A stretch of DNA of 64,000 nucleotides from Autumnicola lenta (GCF_031846515.1 NZ_JAVRHO010000017.1:1-64000), one strand, 5' to 3'. Positions 33,395 to 42,420 are shown, counted from the first letter of the stretch. Notes: generated by a model from the sequence alone, not told the origin. Made by a program: numbers and translations.

Positions 33395-34120
33395 AAAAAT
33401 AATGTAACGCAACTTCATATTAGAGACCAACTTTCAGCACAAAGGATTTATCTTATTCTGGGGGCTTTATTTATCGCTTCCCTGGTAGTTTCCAACCTCA
33501 TTTTTCAGAAATATTTTTACTGGGATTTCTTCGGATTTTACACTTTTGAAATTTCCGTAGGGATTTTACCCTATCCTGTCACTTTTCTTATTACTGACAT
33601 TATTAGTGAAGTTTATGGCAAACGCAAAGCCAACCAGATTGTAACTGCCGGAATTTTCGCCTCCTTTTTTTCCTTACTCATCATTTTTCTGGCAGACGCT
33701 GTTCCTGCCACAACATGGTCTCCTGTTGGCAACCAACTTTTCACAACAGTCTTTGGCGCCACTACCATTGCGGTTTTTGCTTCTATGGTAGCCTACCTCC
33801 TCGCCCAATATATCGACATTCAGCTGTTCCATTTCTGGAAAAAACTCACTAAAGGAAAACATTTATGGCTGCGGAATAATTTTTCAACTTTCCTGTCACA
33901 GTTCGTAGATACTTTTTCGGTCTTATTTTTGCTCTGTAGTTTCAATAAAATTGAATGGAACCTGTTTGGCGGATTGTTACTTAGCGGATTCCTTTTTAAA
34001 GTTCTGGTTGCCGCTTTAGACACTCCGTTTTTATACCTGGGTGTCTATGCACTTAGAAAAAAGTTTGGTCTGAAGCAAGGCGAAGAATTAAAAGATCCCG
34101 GACAGGATTTAAAAGTATAG
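33395..34120 (+). CDS. Queuosine-precursor transporter family (YhhQ/QPTR), no canonical start codon
   Basis: The frame is open from 33395 to TAG 34118-34120 and encodes a ~235-residue protein with about six membrane helices. Family signatures are VSNLIFQKYFYWDFFG, GILPYPVTFLITDIISEVYG and KRKANQIV, then WLRNNFSTFLSQFVDTFSVL. These proteins import queuosine precursors for tRNA modification. The first in-frame ATG is at 33785, inside the protein. Upstream no ATG, GTG or TTG exists in frame, only ATT at 33419. An ATG at 33402 is one frame off and is followed at once by TAA. Either an unusual start is used or a small indel broke the start. The next gene begins 3 bp after the stop. Confidence 0.8.
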   Translation, partial: KNNVTQLHIRDQLSAQRIYLILGALFIASLVVSNLIFQKYFYWDFFGFYTFEISVGILPYPVTFLITDIISEVYGKRKANQIVTAGIFASFFSLLIIFLADAVPATTWSPVGNQLFTTVFGATTIAVFASMVAYLLAQYIDIQLFHFWKKLTKGKHLWLRNNFSTFLSQFVDTFSVLFLLCSFNKIEWNLFGGLLLSGFLFKVLVAALDTPFLYLGVYALRKKFGLKQGEELKDPGQDLKV

Positions 34121-34123
34121 TTT

Positions 34124-36811
34124 ATGAAAAAAGCACTTAAGATATTCGGAATTTTCATTTTAGTGGTGGTTATTATTTTAATCGCCGCTCCCTTTGTTTT
34201 CGAAACACAAATTGAAAATTTTGTAAAAAAAACAATCAATAAAAATGTGAACGCCCAGGTTGAATTCAGCGAGATTGACCTTAGCTTTTTCAGAAGTTTT
34301 CCTCAGGCGACGGTAGTTCTTAGTGATGTGAGTGTGATTAACAAAGCTCCTTTTGAAGGAGATACGCTGGCATTAAGCGAAGAAGTGCTGTTGGAAATGT
34401 CTGTTAAAGAACTTTTTAAGGGCAGTGAAGAACCAAAAAGTATAGATGAATTCCGCCTGAATAATGCTTATGTAAACATAAAAGTGGACTCCCTTGGAAA
34501 TGCCAATTATGATATTGCTATTGAAGATACCACGGCTACGGCCACCGTAGACACTACTACTGCCAGCGGGTTTAGCCTGGACTTAAAACATTACGAAATC
34601 AACAATTCCCGATTAAAATATGTAGATGAAGGTTCTAAAATGGCCCTTATTCTTGAAGATTTTAACCACAACGGCACCGGCGATTTTTCGCTGGACGAGA
34701 GTGAACTGGATACTGAAACAAATGCTTTGGTAACCTTTGATTTTGACGGGACCAATTATTTAAACCGAAACCGGATTGCGCTGGATGCGGTTATCCAAAT
34801 GGATCTTGAAAATATGAGGTATACTTTCCTGGAGAATGAAGCAACAATTAACCAGTTACCACTAACTTTTGATGGTTATGTACAGGTAAATGACGATAAT
34901 AGCGAAATTGACCTCAGTTTTAAAACCCCATCTTCTGACTTTAAGAATTTCCTTGCTGTTATTCCTGAAGAATATGCAAAGAATATAGAAAATGTTGAAA
35001 CTAATGGAGATTTTGTCGTAAACGGAATGATCCGTGGGGTTGTTGACGAAACCTATATCCCAAAGATGGATATTAAAGTAAGTTCGAATAATGCATCCTT
35101 CAAATATCCAGATTTACCGAAAAGCGTTCAGGATATTAACCTGGATTTAAAAATTATCAATGAAATCGGACTTGTAGATGACACCTATATCACTTTTGAC
35201 AATGTCACCTTCCGGATAGATCAGGACAGGTTTGCTGCTAACGGAAGTGTGCGCAATCTTATGGAAAACATGCTGGTAAACCTGAATGTAAATGGAACCA
35301 TAAATTTGGCAAATATCGAGCAGGCGTATCCGCTGGACATGGATTTAGACCTCAACGGAATCTTAACCGCCGACCTTACTACCAGTTTTGACATGAATTC
35401 TATTGAAAATGAACAATATCAAAATGTAAACAGTAAGGGAACTGCCAGCATCAGGAATTTTAGCTACAGGTCTCCTGAAATCCCCAATGAAGTGCAAATT
35501 GCCAGTGCCAACCTCAACTTTAACCAGGGAAATGTGACAGTGCCGGAATTGAAAATGACTACGGGACAAACCGATATCACTGCTTCTGGAAATATTCAGA
35601 ATTTAATGGGTTATCTTTTTACTGAACAGGCTTTAAAAGGAAACTTTCAGGTGAATTCCAACACATTTGTAGTAAATGATTTTATGGTTGCTGAAACTGA
35701 AGAAACCGCTGCAGAAGATAATGAAGCAACTTCAGAAGAAAACACTCCAGCCCCAACTAACGGGGAAGAAGCTGTGAAAATCCCTTCTTTCCTGGATGTG
35801 CAGGTTGCCTTTAATGCCAGCCGGGTTCTGTACGATAACCTTGAGCTAAAAAACACTACAGGAACAATTATTCTTAGGGATGAGACCGCTACGCTGCAAA
35901 ATGTGACCAGTAATATTTTTGAAGGAAGTATTGCTTTGGACGGGAATGTTTCAACAAAAAATCCCACGCCTACTTTCCAGATGGACCTGAACCTGAATTC
36001 ACTTAACATCGCCCAGTCCTTTAATAGTATGGAAATGCTGCAGGCACTCGCACCAATTGCAAATGCCCTGGAAGGAAAATTACAGACCACTTTAAACCTG
36101 CAGGGAAATTTAAATAATGATATGACTCCGCAGCTCCAAAGCCTTGCCGGAAATGCCTTAGCACAAATATTAACTGCAGAAATAAATCCGGATAATATGC
36201 CATTGCTGAGCAGGTTGGATAATGAGTTAAGTTTTATAGACCTTAACGATATTGATCTCGACAATCTTAGAACCAATCTTACATTTAATAACGGAAATGT
36301 GGAAATTTCCCCCTTTAATTTTGACGTGGAAGGAATAAACGTGGAAGTTGCAGGTTCGCACGGTTTTGATATGGATATGAATTACAGCGTAAACCTGGAT
36401 GTTCCTGCGAGATACCTGGGAAGCCAAATTGGAGGTGCGATCGGGCAGTTAAGTGGCGAAAATATTCAGGATATGATGGTAGCACTACCGGTGAACCTAA
36501 GCGGAACTTTTGATAATCCGCAGATTAACCTGAACATGCAGCAGGCGGTCACAAATCTTACTCAGAAGATCGCTCAGCAGCAAAAAGAGAAACTGCAGCA
36601 AAGAGGGCTTGACGCCATAAATGATGTTTTAAAAGGCAGAAGAACTACAGATAATTCAGCGCCACAGGATCCTACCGCCGCAGACAGCACCGCAACTCCG
36701 CAACAGACTCCGCCGCAAAGTAATGAAGATAAGGTAGAGGAAGCAGCACGTAACATTCTTGGCGGAATTCTAAACAACAGGACGAAAAAGAAGGATACTA
36801 CCGGGAACTAG
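34124..36811 (+). CDS. AsmA-family envelope protein
   Basis: An 895-residue protein anchored by one N-terminal helix (FGIFILVVVIILIAAPFVF). The rest is periplasmic, beta-rich and repetitive, with the AsmA N-terminal pattern VEFSEIDLSFFRSFPQATVVLSDVS and an AsmA C-terminal domain near residues 650-830 (LNIAQSFNSMEMLQAL, EGKLQTTLNLQG). A low-complexity acidic linker (AETEETAAEDNEATSEEN) sits near residue 535, and the tail is rich in Gln, Pro and Thr. AsmA-like proteins are thought to move or organise phospholipids between membranes. It starts 3 bp after the transporter gene. Confidence 0.88.
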   Translation: MKKALKIFGIFILVVVIILIAAPFVFETQIENFVKKTINKNVNAQVEFSEIDLSFFRSFPQATVVLSDVSVINKAPFEGDTLALSEEVLLEMSVKELFKGSEEPKSIDEFRLNNAYVNIKVDSLGNANYDIAIEDTTATATVDTTTASGFSLDLKHYEINNSRLKYVDEGSKMALILEDFNHNGTGDFSLDESELDTETNALVTFDFDGTNYLNRNRIALDAVIQMDLENMRYTFLENEATINQLPLTFDGYVQVNDDNSEIDLSFKTPSSDFKNFLAVIPEEYAKNIENVETNGDFVVNGMIRGVVDETYIPKMDIKVSSNNASFKYPDLPKSVQDINLDLKIINEIGLVDDTYITFDNVTFRIDQDRFAANGSVRNLMENMLVNLNVNGTINLANIEQAYPLDMDLDLNGILTADLTTSFDMNSIENEQYQNVNSKGTASIRNFSYRSPEIPNEVQIASANLNFNQGNVTVPELKMTTGQTDITASGNIQNLMGYLFTEQALKGNFQVNSNTFVVNDFMVAETEETAAEDNEATSEENTPAPTNGEEAVKIPSFLDVQVAFNASRVLYDNLELKNTTGTIILRDETATLQNVTSNIFEGSIALDGNVSTKNPTPTFQMDLNLNSLNIAQSFNSMEMLQALAPIANALEGKLQTTLNLQGNLNNDMTPQLQSLAGNALAQILTAEINPDNMPLLSRLDNELSFIDLNDIDLDNLRTNLTFNNGNVEISPFNFDVEGINVEVAGSHGFDMDMNYSVNLDVPARYLGSQIGGAIGQLSGENIQDMMVALPVNLSGTFDNPQINLNMQQAVTNLTQKIAQQQKEKLQQRGLDAINDVLKGRRTTDNSAPQDPTAADSTATPQQTPPQSNEDKVEEAARNILGGILNNRTKKKDTTGN

Positions 36812-37148
36812 TGAAGGGTAAAAGAAGTGGAGAGTGGAAGAAGTGGAGAGAGGAGAGTGAAAAGATTTTTTTCTTTTCTCTTCACTTTCTACTAAAACGG
36901 CTTATTCAAAAAATGGCAATTTTCATCCTTAATTTTAAATGATGTTTCCTAATTAAAAGAATACAGGTACGGTTATAAATCAGACCTGACAGGTTTTAAA
37001 AACCTGTCAGGTCTTGCTTCCTTTTACAAAAAGTCTAAGTCAAAATTTGGCAATTATTGCTCTTATATACGCTCGTTTACAGACAGAACTTGGAAGCTAA
37101 TGAAGAGTTCAAAAAGGATATTTCCTCTCTCCGCTTTCCACTAAAAAA
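36812..37148. other. Intergenic region with a 33-bp palindrome and a dispersed 10-mer
   Basis: No gene. It contains purine-rich GAAGTGGAGAG-like short repeats (36817-36860), one inverted copy of AATTGCCATT (36912-36921) and the 33-bp palindrome at 36982-37014. It lies between convergent genes. Confidence 0.65.
36982..37014. repeat. 33-bp perfect palindrome, copy A
   Basis: The arms AGACCTGACAGGTTTT and AAAACCTGTCAGGTCT (16 bp each) flank a single A. The same architecture is found at 41431-41463 and 41775-41807. Confidence 0.9.
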
Positions 37149-37943
37149 TCACGAAACATTCAGCTGTACCACGTAACCTTCGTGCGCACGTACGTTAAAA
37201 GCTGTACCATCTTCAAAAATCAGGTATTGTCCTTTAATTCCTTTTAGAACTCCTTCATAAAACGCACTTTTCTTTAAGGTCAGCGTTTTTACTTTCTTAG
37301 GAAATTCCAGTACGGGGAATTCAATTTCGGTTTCTTTGTTACTGGCCAGGTAATATTGTTTGGCTTCTTCAGGAATAAAATCCTTCAGTTTTTCTCTTTC
37401 TTCAGCTAAATCCAGATCCAGAATATCGTTGGTAAGCATTTTGCGCCAGTTGGTTTTGTCTGAAACATGATCTTTTAATGCCACCTCTGTAATTCCAGCG
37501 AGATACCTGTTGGGCACTTCCACAATTTCTATAGCCTCGTGCGCTCCCTGATCGATCCAGCGTGTAAGCACCTGGCTCCTGCGCGTCACCCCAACCTTCA
37601 CATTGCTGGAATTAGCAAGATATACCACGTGTGGCTGGAGTTGCGACTGCTTTTCGTATTCCAGGTCCCTATCTTCCTCACCCAAATGTGCTTTACTTAA
37701 TTCTGGCCTCATAATCCAGTCTCCTGCCTGCGGAATACTACTCCAGCAGTCATAGCAAAATCCGCTTCTAAACACTTTTTTCTGTTTAGCACAGTTAATA
37801 CACTGAAACTGAAGAAAATTTATACTAAGTTTCTTGTTTAGAACCTGGTTAAGGTTAAGAAAGTCCGATTCGAAAAGCAGGTAATATTGAACGGTATCTG
37901 TAAGTTCCGTTTTCATTTTGGTAAGCACACCTTCGTACCTCAT
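37149..37943 (-). CDS. DUF2797 family protein
   Basis: A 264-residue protein. A treble-clef-like zinc motif (CINCAKQKKVFRSGFCYDC) lies near residue 48, followed by the DUF2797 core HVVYLANSSNVKVGVTR, RWIDQGAHEAI and EVALKDHVSDKTNWRKML, which resembles a GIY-YIG-like fold. The function of the family is not established. It is a single gene, transcribed toward the palindrome-containing spacer and divergent from the GH3 gene. Confidence 0.85.
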   Translation of the reverse strand: MRYEGVLTKMKTELTDTVQYYLLFESDFLNLNQVLNKKLSINFLQFQCINCAKQKKVFRSGFCYDCWSSIPQAGDWIMRPELSKAHLGEEDRDLEYEKQSQLQPHVVYLANSSNVKVGVTRRSQVLTRWIDQGAHEAIEIVEVPNRYLAGITEVALKDHVSDKTNWRKMLTNDILDLDLAEEREKLKDFIPEEAKQYYLASNKETEIEFPVLEFPKKVKTLTLKKSAFYEGVLKGIKGQYLIFEDGTAFNVRAHEGYVVQLNVS

Positions 37944-38063
37944 AGATTTGGTATTATTCTTTGTTGAAACGATTTTTTTTGCAGGCTGTAAAGTTTAGTT
38001 TATTTTTAGCCAACCAACCATTTTATGCCCTTAAGACTTAGCGCGTAAAGTTAAAAATAAATA

Positions 38064-39575
38064 ATGCCAATTCCGTTAGTAAATTCTGTTGCCTCCTGGT
38101 TCCTTAAAAAACGGATCCACCAAATGGAATTATTTATAAAGTACCCTCACGAGGTACAGCATGAGCTTTTAAAAAACCTGATCTCAAAAGCAAAAAACAC
38201 TGAAGTTGGCAGGAAATACGACTTTGCTTCCATAAAAGGTTATCAGGACTTTGCAGATCGTGTTCCGGTTCAGAAATACGAAGATTATGAACCCAATATT
38301 GAAAGGAGCAGGCGCGGTGAGAACAATATTTTCTGGCCCACCCCAATTAAATGGTTCGCGAAATCCAGTGGAACGACCAATGCTAAGAGCAAGTTTATCC
38401 CTGTAAGCGACGATTCGCTCGAAAATTGCCACTTTTCGGCAGGCAAGGATATGTTATGTATGTATCTAAATAACAATCCGCAGTCGCAAATGTTTGCAGG
38501 CAAAAATCTAAGACTGGGAGGCAGCAAGGAAATTTACCGCGATAATGGCACAGCTTACGGGGATCTTTCAGCAATATTAATAGACAATATGCCTTTTTGG
38601 GCAGAATTTAGCAGCACTCCGAGTAATGAAGTTTCGCTAATGCACAACTGGGAAGTGAAAATGCAGGCGATTGTAGACGAAACTATAAAGGAAAGAGTAA
38701 CCAGCCTTGCCGGTGTGCCTTCCTGGATGCTCGTTTTGCTAAACAATGTGCTGGAAACTACCGGAAAAGGCAATTTATTTGAAGTCTGGCCGCACCTGGA
38801 AGTATATTTTCACGGGGGTGTTAGTTTTAATCCTTACGCACCGCAATATCAAAAGATATTGCCAAAGGAAGATTTCCGGTTTTATGAAATTTACAATGCG
38901 AGCGAAGGATTTTTTGCCTGCCAGGATCAAAACGATTCCAAAGAATTGTTGCTGATGCTGGACTACGGAATCTTCTACGAATTTATTCCGATGAATACTT
39001 ATAATACTTCAGAAGAAAAGCTTATTCCGTTAAGCGAGGTCGAAATTGGTGAAAATTATGCAGTCGTTATAACTACAAATGCCGGGCTATGGCGTTATAA
39101 AATCGGCGATACCGTTCGTTTTACTTCCATAAATCCTTATCGAATAAAAGTTTCGGGCAGGACAAAGCACCATATAAATGTTTTTGGAGAAGAGCTTATT
39201 ATTGAAAATGCCGAAGAAGCCCTAAAAAAAGTTTCCCTTGTCACAAATTGTGAAATTATGGACTATACCGTGGCACCTATTTTTATGGAAGGCAAAGAAA
39301 AAGGCTCCCACGAATGGATTATTGAATTTCTCACTCCGCCACGGGACCTTGAAAACTTTAAAATTCAGCTGGACAAGGCGCTACAGGAAATAAACAGCGA
39401 TTATGAGGCCAAACGCTTTAATAATATGACGCTTAATATGCTCAAAATTCACCAGGCACGTAAAGACCTCTTTTATGACTGGCTTAAAAAGAACGACAAA
39501 TTAGGCGGCCAGCATAAAATTCCCAGGCTTTCAAATTCAAGAAAATACGTTGAAGAATTACTTACGATGATGTAA
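38064..39575 (+). CDS. GH3 family acyl-adenylate-type protein
   Basis: A 503-residue protein related to plant GH3 amido synthetases. It has the nucleotide-binding loop KSSGTTNAKSKFIPVS near residue 97, the second motif FYEIYNASEGFFACQD near 275, and WRYKIGDTVRF near 346. In plants these enzymes adenylate jasmonate or auxin and join them to amino acids; the bacterial substrate is unknown. The gene is common in Bacteroidota. A variant of the dispersed motif (GAAAATTGCCACTTTTC, ~38420) lies within the coding sequence and is read as ENCHFS. Confidence 0.88.
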   Translation: MPIPLVNSVASWFLKKRIHQMELFIKYPHEVQHELLKNLISKAKNTEVGRKYDFASIKGYQDFADRVPVQKYEDYEPNIERSRRGENNIFWPTPIKWFAKSSGTTNAKSKFIPVSDDSLENCHFSAGKDMLCMYLNNNPQSQMFAGKNLRLGGSKEIYRDNGTAYGDLSAILIDNMPFWAEFSSTPSNEVSLMHNWEVKMQAIVDETIKERVTSLAGVPSWMLVLLNNVLETTGKGNLFEVWPHLEVYFHGGVSFNPYAPQYQKILPKEDFRFYEIYNASEGFFACQDQNDSKELLLMLDYGIFYEFIPMNTYNTSEEKLIPLSEVEIGENYAVVITTNAGLWRYKIGDTVRFTSINPYRIKVSGRTKHHINVFGEELIIENAEEALKKVSLVTNCEIMDYTVAPIFMEGKEKGSHEWIIEFLTPPRDLENFKIQLDKALQEINSDYEAKRFNNMTLNMLKIHQARKDLFYDWLKKNDKLGGQHKIPRLSNSRKYVEELLTMM

Positions 39576-39661
39576 AAGATGTATCCCGAAATTTGACAAT
39601 TATCGGCTTCTATTTTCCTTCTCTTTGCAGGAATAAAGGTTTGAAGATTTGGGTTTATACG

Positions 39662-39669
39662 TATCTTTG
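39662..39669 (+). promoter_or_regulatory. Candidate -7 box of the FAD-dependent dehydrogenase gene
   Basis: TATCTTTG fits TAnnTTTG and lies only 6 bp before ATG 39676, which supports that start over TTG 39649 and implies a very short leader. Confidence 0.5.
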
Positions 39670-39675
39670 GCCCCT

Positions 39676-41241
39676 ATGAGCAGCCTGATACAAATTTCAG
39701 TTTTACCCAACCAACAGGAAGACGAATCTGTTATTCTCCCGTTGGCGCTGGAAAAAGCCAAAATTAAGAAGAAAGATATTCGGGAGTGGCGGATTCGGAA
39801 ACGATCTATTGATGCCCGAAGAAAGCCGGTTAAGATTAACCTTCAGGTGGAATTCTGGAAGAAGGATGAGGTGCGCAAAGCTATCCCGGCATTTATTCCA
39901 CAGCAGGTTTCAGGTGCTAAGGAAATTGCAATTATAGGTGCCGGGCCTGCAGGTTTATACGCTGCGCTGCGTGCTGTTGAAGCTGGACTAAAACCGATAA
40001 CTTTTGAACGCGGAAAAGATGTTCGCGCCCGCAGGCATGACCTCGCTAAAATCAATAAGGAGCAGATCGTTAATCCCGAATCAAATTACTGTTTTGGGGA
40101 AGGCGGCGCCGGAACCTATTCTGACGGAAAACTCTACACACGTTCTAAAAAACGTGGTAATGTCCTGAAGGCGCTCGAGTGGTTTGTGCATTTTGGTGCA
40201 GATCCTGATATTCTTGTGGATGCGCATCCGCATATCGGGACCAATAAACTTCCGAAGATTATCACTTCTATGCGGGAAGCGATAATTGAAGCCGGCGGGG
40301 AAGTCCGTTTTAATTCGAAACTTACCGATTTAAAACTGGAAAACAACAAAATTGAAGCTATTCAGATTAATAAGGACAAGTGGCTTTATTTTGATGAAGT
40401 GATTCTCGCAACGGGACATTCTGCCAGGGATATATTTTACCTTTTACACGAAAAAAATATTAAAATTGAGGCAAAACCATTTGCATTGGGGGTTAGGGTG
40501 GAGCATCAGCAAAAGTTAATTGATACCATACAATATCACGGGGACGATGAAAATCCTTATCTGCCGCCCGCATCGTATAGCCTTGTGGAGCAGGTAGACG
40601 GCCTGGGTGTTTATTCCTTTTGTATGTGCCCCGGCGGTATTATTGCCCCTTGCGCCACAGCACAGGAAGAAGTGGTTACTAACGGATGGAGCCCAAGTAA
40701 GCGTAATAATCCGTACGCCAATTCAGGAATTGTGGTGAGCGTTACCCCTGAAGATTTCCCAAATTTCGATCCTAATGATCCCTTTGTGTCGCTGGATTTT
40801 CAGAAAAGTGTAGAGCATGCGTGCTGGGAAGCAGCCGGGAAAACCCAGCAGGTTCCTGCGCAGCGAATGATAGATTTTGTGGAAGGAAAAGTCTCTGTAG
40901 ATTTCCCGAAAACATCTTATCAACCCGGCATTGTGAGTGTTGATTTGAACAAAATTCTGCCTCCGCTAATTGCCGCCCGCCTGCAAAAAGCATTTGTGCT
41001 CTTCGGAAAAAAACTGAAAGGATATTATACCAATGAAGCAGTTTTACATGCGCCGGAAAGCCGGACCTCCTCCCCTGTTTCCATTCCGCGCCATCCTGAA
41101 AACCTTGAACATATTGAAGTGAGCGGACTCTATCCTTGCGGGGAGGGAGCCGGTTATGCCGGAGGAATAATTTCTGCCGCCATAGACGGAATTAATTGCG
41201 TGGATGCTATTGCTAAAAAATATGCTGAAGGGAATTCTTAG
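39676..41241 (+). CDS. FAD-dependent dehydrogenase (COG2509-like)
   Basis: A 521-residue protein. I choose ATG 39676 because a -7 box lies just before it. Residues ~1-75 are a small ferredoxin-like domain (LALEKAKIKKKDIREWRIRK). The FAD Rossmann motif AIIGAGPAGLYAALRAVEAG lies near residue 82, followed by FERGKDVRARRHD, CFGEGGAGTYSDGKLYTR and a C-terminal GEGAGYAGGIISAAIDG loop. These identify the uncharacterised FAD-dependent dehydrogenase family; the substrate is not known. It is a single gene. Confidence 0.9.
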   Translation: MSSLIQISVLPNQQEDESVILPLALEKAKIKKKDIREWRIRKRSIDARRKPVKINLQVEFWKKDEVRKAIPAFIPQQVSGAKEIAIIGAGPAGLYAALRAVEAGLKPITFERGKDVRARRHDLAKINKEQIVNPESNYCFGEGGAGTYSDGKLYTRSKKRGNVLKALEWFVHFGADPDILVDAHPHIGTNKLPKIITSMREAIIEAGGEVRFNSKLTDLKLENNKIEAIQINKDKWLYFDEVILATGHSARDIFYLLHEKNIKIEAKPFALGVRVEHQQKLIDTIQYHGDDENPYLPPASYSLVEQVDGLGVYSFCMCPGGIIAPCATAQEEVVTNGWSPSKRNNPYANSGIVVSVTPEDFPNFDPNDPFVSLDFQKSVEHACWEAAGKTQQVPAQRMIDFVEGKVSVDFPKTSYQPGIVSVDLNKILPPLIAARLQKAFVLFGKKLKGYYTNEAVLHAPESRTSSPVSIPRHPENLEHIEVSGLYPCGEGAGYAGGIISAAIDGINCVDAIAKKYAEGNS

Positions 41242-41430
41242 CAAACGGTTCCGTTTCCGACAAAAGGTCGATAATTGCCATTTTTGAGGCCTCTCCTCGA
41301 AAACCCAAGTGGCTCCTCAAAAGCAACTTGAAATTACAATTACGGATTAGATTATTCTCAGAAAATGATATTGCATTCAAAATGCAAATTGATAATTGGT
41401 GTTTTTAAAGCACAATCTTACAAAGTAGGG

Positions 41431-41463
41431 AAACCTGTCAGGTTTTGAAAACCTGACAGGTTT
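41431..41463. repeat. 33-bp perfect palindrome, copy B
   Basis: The arms AAACCTGTCAGGTTTT and AAAACCTGACAGGTTT flank a single G. The core equals copy A read on the opposite strand. Confidence 0.9.
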
Positions 41464-41481
41464 ACTTTTACCTTAAAGGAG

Positions 41482-41536
41482 CAAAAAACCCCTTCATTTC
41501 TGAAGGGGTTTTGATTTTGAGCGGGAGACCGGGTTC
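41482..41536 (-). repeat. Truncated copy 1 of the tRNA-Gly(UCC) 3' end with terminator
   Basis: On the minus strand the last 18 nt of tRNA-Gly plus flank (GAACCCGGTCTCCCGCTC, 41519-41536) are followed by a hairpin AACCCCTTCA / TGAAGGGGTT and a T-run. Homology to the tRNA stops in the T-loop. Confidence 0.8.
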
Positions 41537-41610
41537 CCTTCGATTTGCTTTTCCAAAGCTCACTCAGGACAGGCTTCTCACCCAGTGGTTTTTCAGCAAA
41601 AGTTGGGACA

Positions 41611-41664
41611 ACAAAAAACCCCGACATTCCTGAAGGGGTTAGTTTTGAGCGGGAGACCGGGTTC
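41611..41664 (-). repeat. Truncated copy 2 of the tRNA-Gly(UCC) 3' end with terminator
   Basis: The same 18-nt tRNA end is present (41647-41664), again followed on the minus strand by a terminator-like hairpin. The break in homology is at the same T-loop base as in copy 1, and the downstream ~60 bp are also shared. Confidence 0.8.
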
Positions 41665-41774
41665 CCTTCGATTCGCTTTTTCAAAGCTTACTCAGGACAG
41701 GCTTCTCACCCAATCACTTTTTAAACAGAAGACCGAAAATTGCCATTTATGAGTCATTATCCTAAAGAGCCGGC

Positions 41775-41807
41775 AAACCCGTGAGGTTTTAAAAACCTCA
41801 CGGGTTT
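41775..41807. repeat. 33-bp perfect palindrome, copy C
   Basis: The arms AAACCCGTGAGGTTTT and AAAACCTCACGGGTTT flank a single A. Compared with copy B, bases differ on both arms in a matched way, so pairing is preserved. Confidence 0.9.
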
Positions 41808-41838
41808 CAGTTTCTACCGATGGAGTGAAAATAAACAA

Positions 41839-41868
41839 CAAAAAACCCCTACATTTCTGAAGGGGTTC
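41839..41868 (-). terminator. Terminator of tRNA-Gly(UCC)
   Basis: On the minus strand, a stem of ACCCCT/AGGGGT type (AACCCCTTCAGAAATGTAGGGGTT) ends in a T-run, 6 bp after the tRNA 3' end. Confidence 0.85.
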
Positions 41869-41874
41869 GTTTTG

Positions 41875-41947
41875 AGCGGGAGACCGGGTTCGAACCGGCG
41901 ACATTCAGCTTGGAAGGCTGACGCTCTACCAACTGAGCTACTCCCGC
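41875..41947 (-). tRNA. tRNA-Gly (anticodon UCC)
   Basis: A 73-nt cloverleaf: acceptor GCGGGAG / CTCCCGC, D-arm GCTCAGTTGGTAGAGC, anticodon stem-loop TCAGC-CTTCCAA-GCTGA, T-loop GTTCGAACC. CCA is not encoded. Two truncated copies of its 3' end lie downstream. Confidence 0.96.
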
Positions 41948-41994
41948 AATAGCGGTACAAATATAATCTTTAAGTTTTTCAACTTCCAAAAAAA

Positions 41995-42420
41995 TTAAAG
42001 CTTTTTTAAAAAATGATATCCCTTTATTACGTAGCCTTCGTTCATATAAAATTTATGAGAACGATAATTCTGAACGTAACTATTTAATTCTGAAGTCTCA
42101 CAACCTTTTTCTTCAGCATAATTATAGATAAATTCAAATAATTTCTTTCCTATTCCTTTTCCCTGAACTTCTTCAGAAATATAAATATGATCGGGCTCGC
42201 AACTTCTACCGGCATAATGCCTGGTCATAAACCAAAGCCCAAAAACACCAATTAGCTTCTGATCAATAAAAATTCCGAAGCATTCATAATTCTGCTCGAG
42301 CATTTCAGTAAATCGTTTCTTTAAAATTTCATCAGAAAATTCTTCTTTGGACAACTTCTGAATAAGCGGAATTATTGTTTCTATATCTTCTTTTAAAATC
42401 TTGTTAAATGCAGGTTCCAT
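41995..42420 (-). CDS. GNAT-family N-acetyltransferase
   Basis: A 141-residue protein from ATG 42420 (MEPAFNKIL); an ATG at 42447 would add nine residues. The acetyl-CoA-binding motif A is HIYISEEVQGKGIGKKLFEF, followed by YNYAEEKGCETSELNSYVQN and a terminal FYMNEGYVIKGYHF, all typical of GNAT enzymes. The acceptor substrate is unknown. It is divergent from the clpP-like gene, with a short shared upstream region. Confidence 0.85.
   Translation of the reverse strand: MEPAFNKILKEDIETIIPLIQKLSKEEFSDEILKKRFTEMLEQNYECFGIFIDQKLIGVFGLWFMTRHYAGRSCEPDHIYISEEVQGKGIGKKLFEFIYNYAEEKGCETSELNSYVQNYRSHKFYMNEGYVIKGYHFLKKL

Larger units (their letters stand above)
41242..41874. repeat. Repeat-rich spacer between the dehydrogenase gene and tRNA-Gly
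   Basis: No convincing gene. It contains copies of the AATTGCCATT motif (41273-41282, 41738-41747), two 33-bp palindromes, and a tandem unit of ~105 bp (41482-41588 and 41611-41716) with terminator, tRNA-Gly 3' end and the shared tail CTCAGGACAGGCTTCTCACC. Minus-strand frames at 41418-41684 and 41692-41904 simply translate these repeats. Confidence 0.8.

Noticed and set aside
35647..36276. A 209-codon minus-strand frame inside the AsmA-like gene
   Set aside because: Antisense shadow of a strong gene with clear signal anchor and family pattern.
41418..41904. Two minus-strand frames of 88 and 70 codons beside tRNA-Gly(UCC)
   Set aside because: They translate the tandem tRNA-end/terminator repeats; their shared peptide reflects the repeated DNA, and one runs into the tRNA itself.
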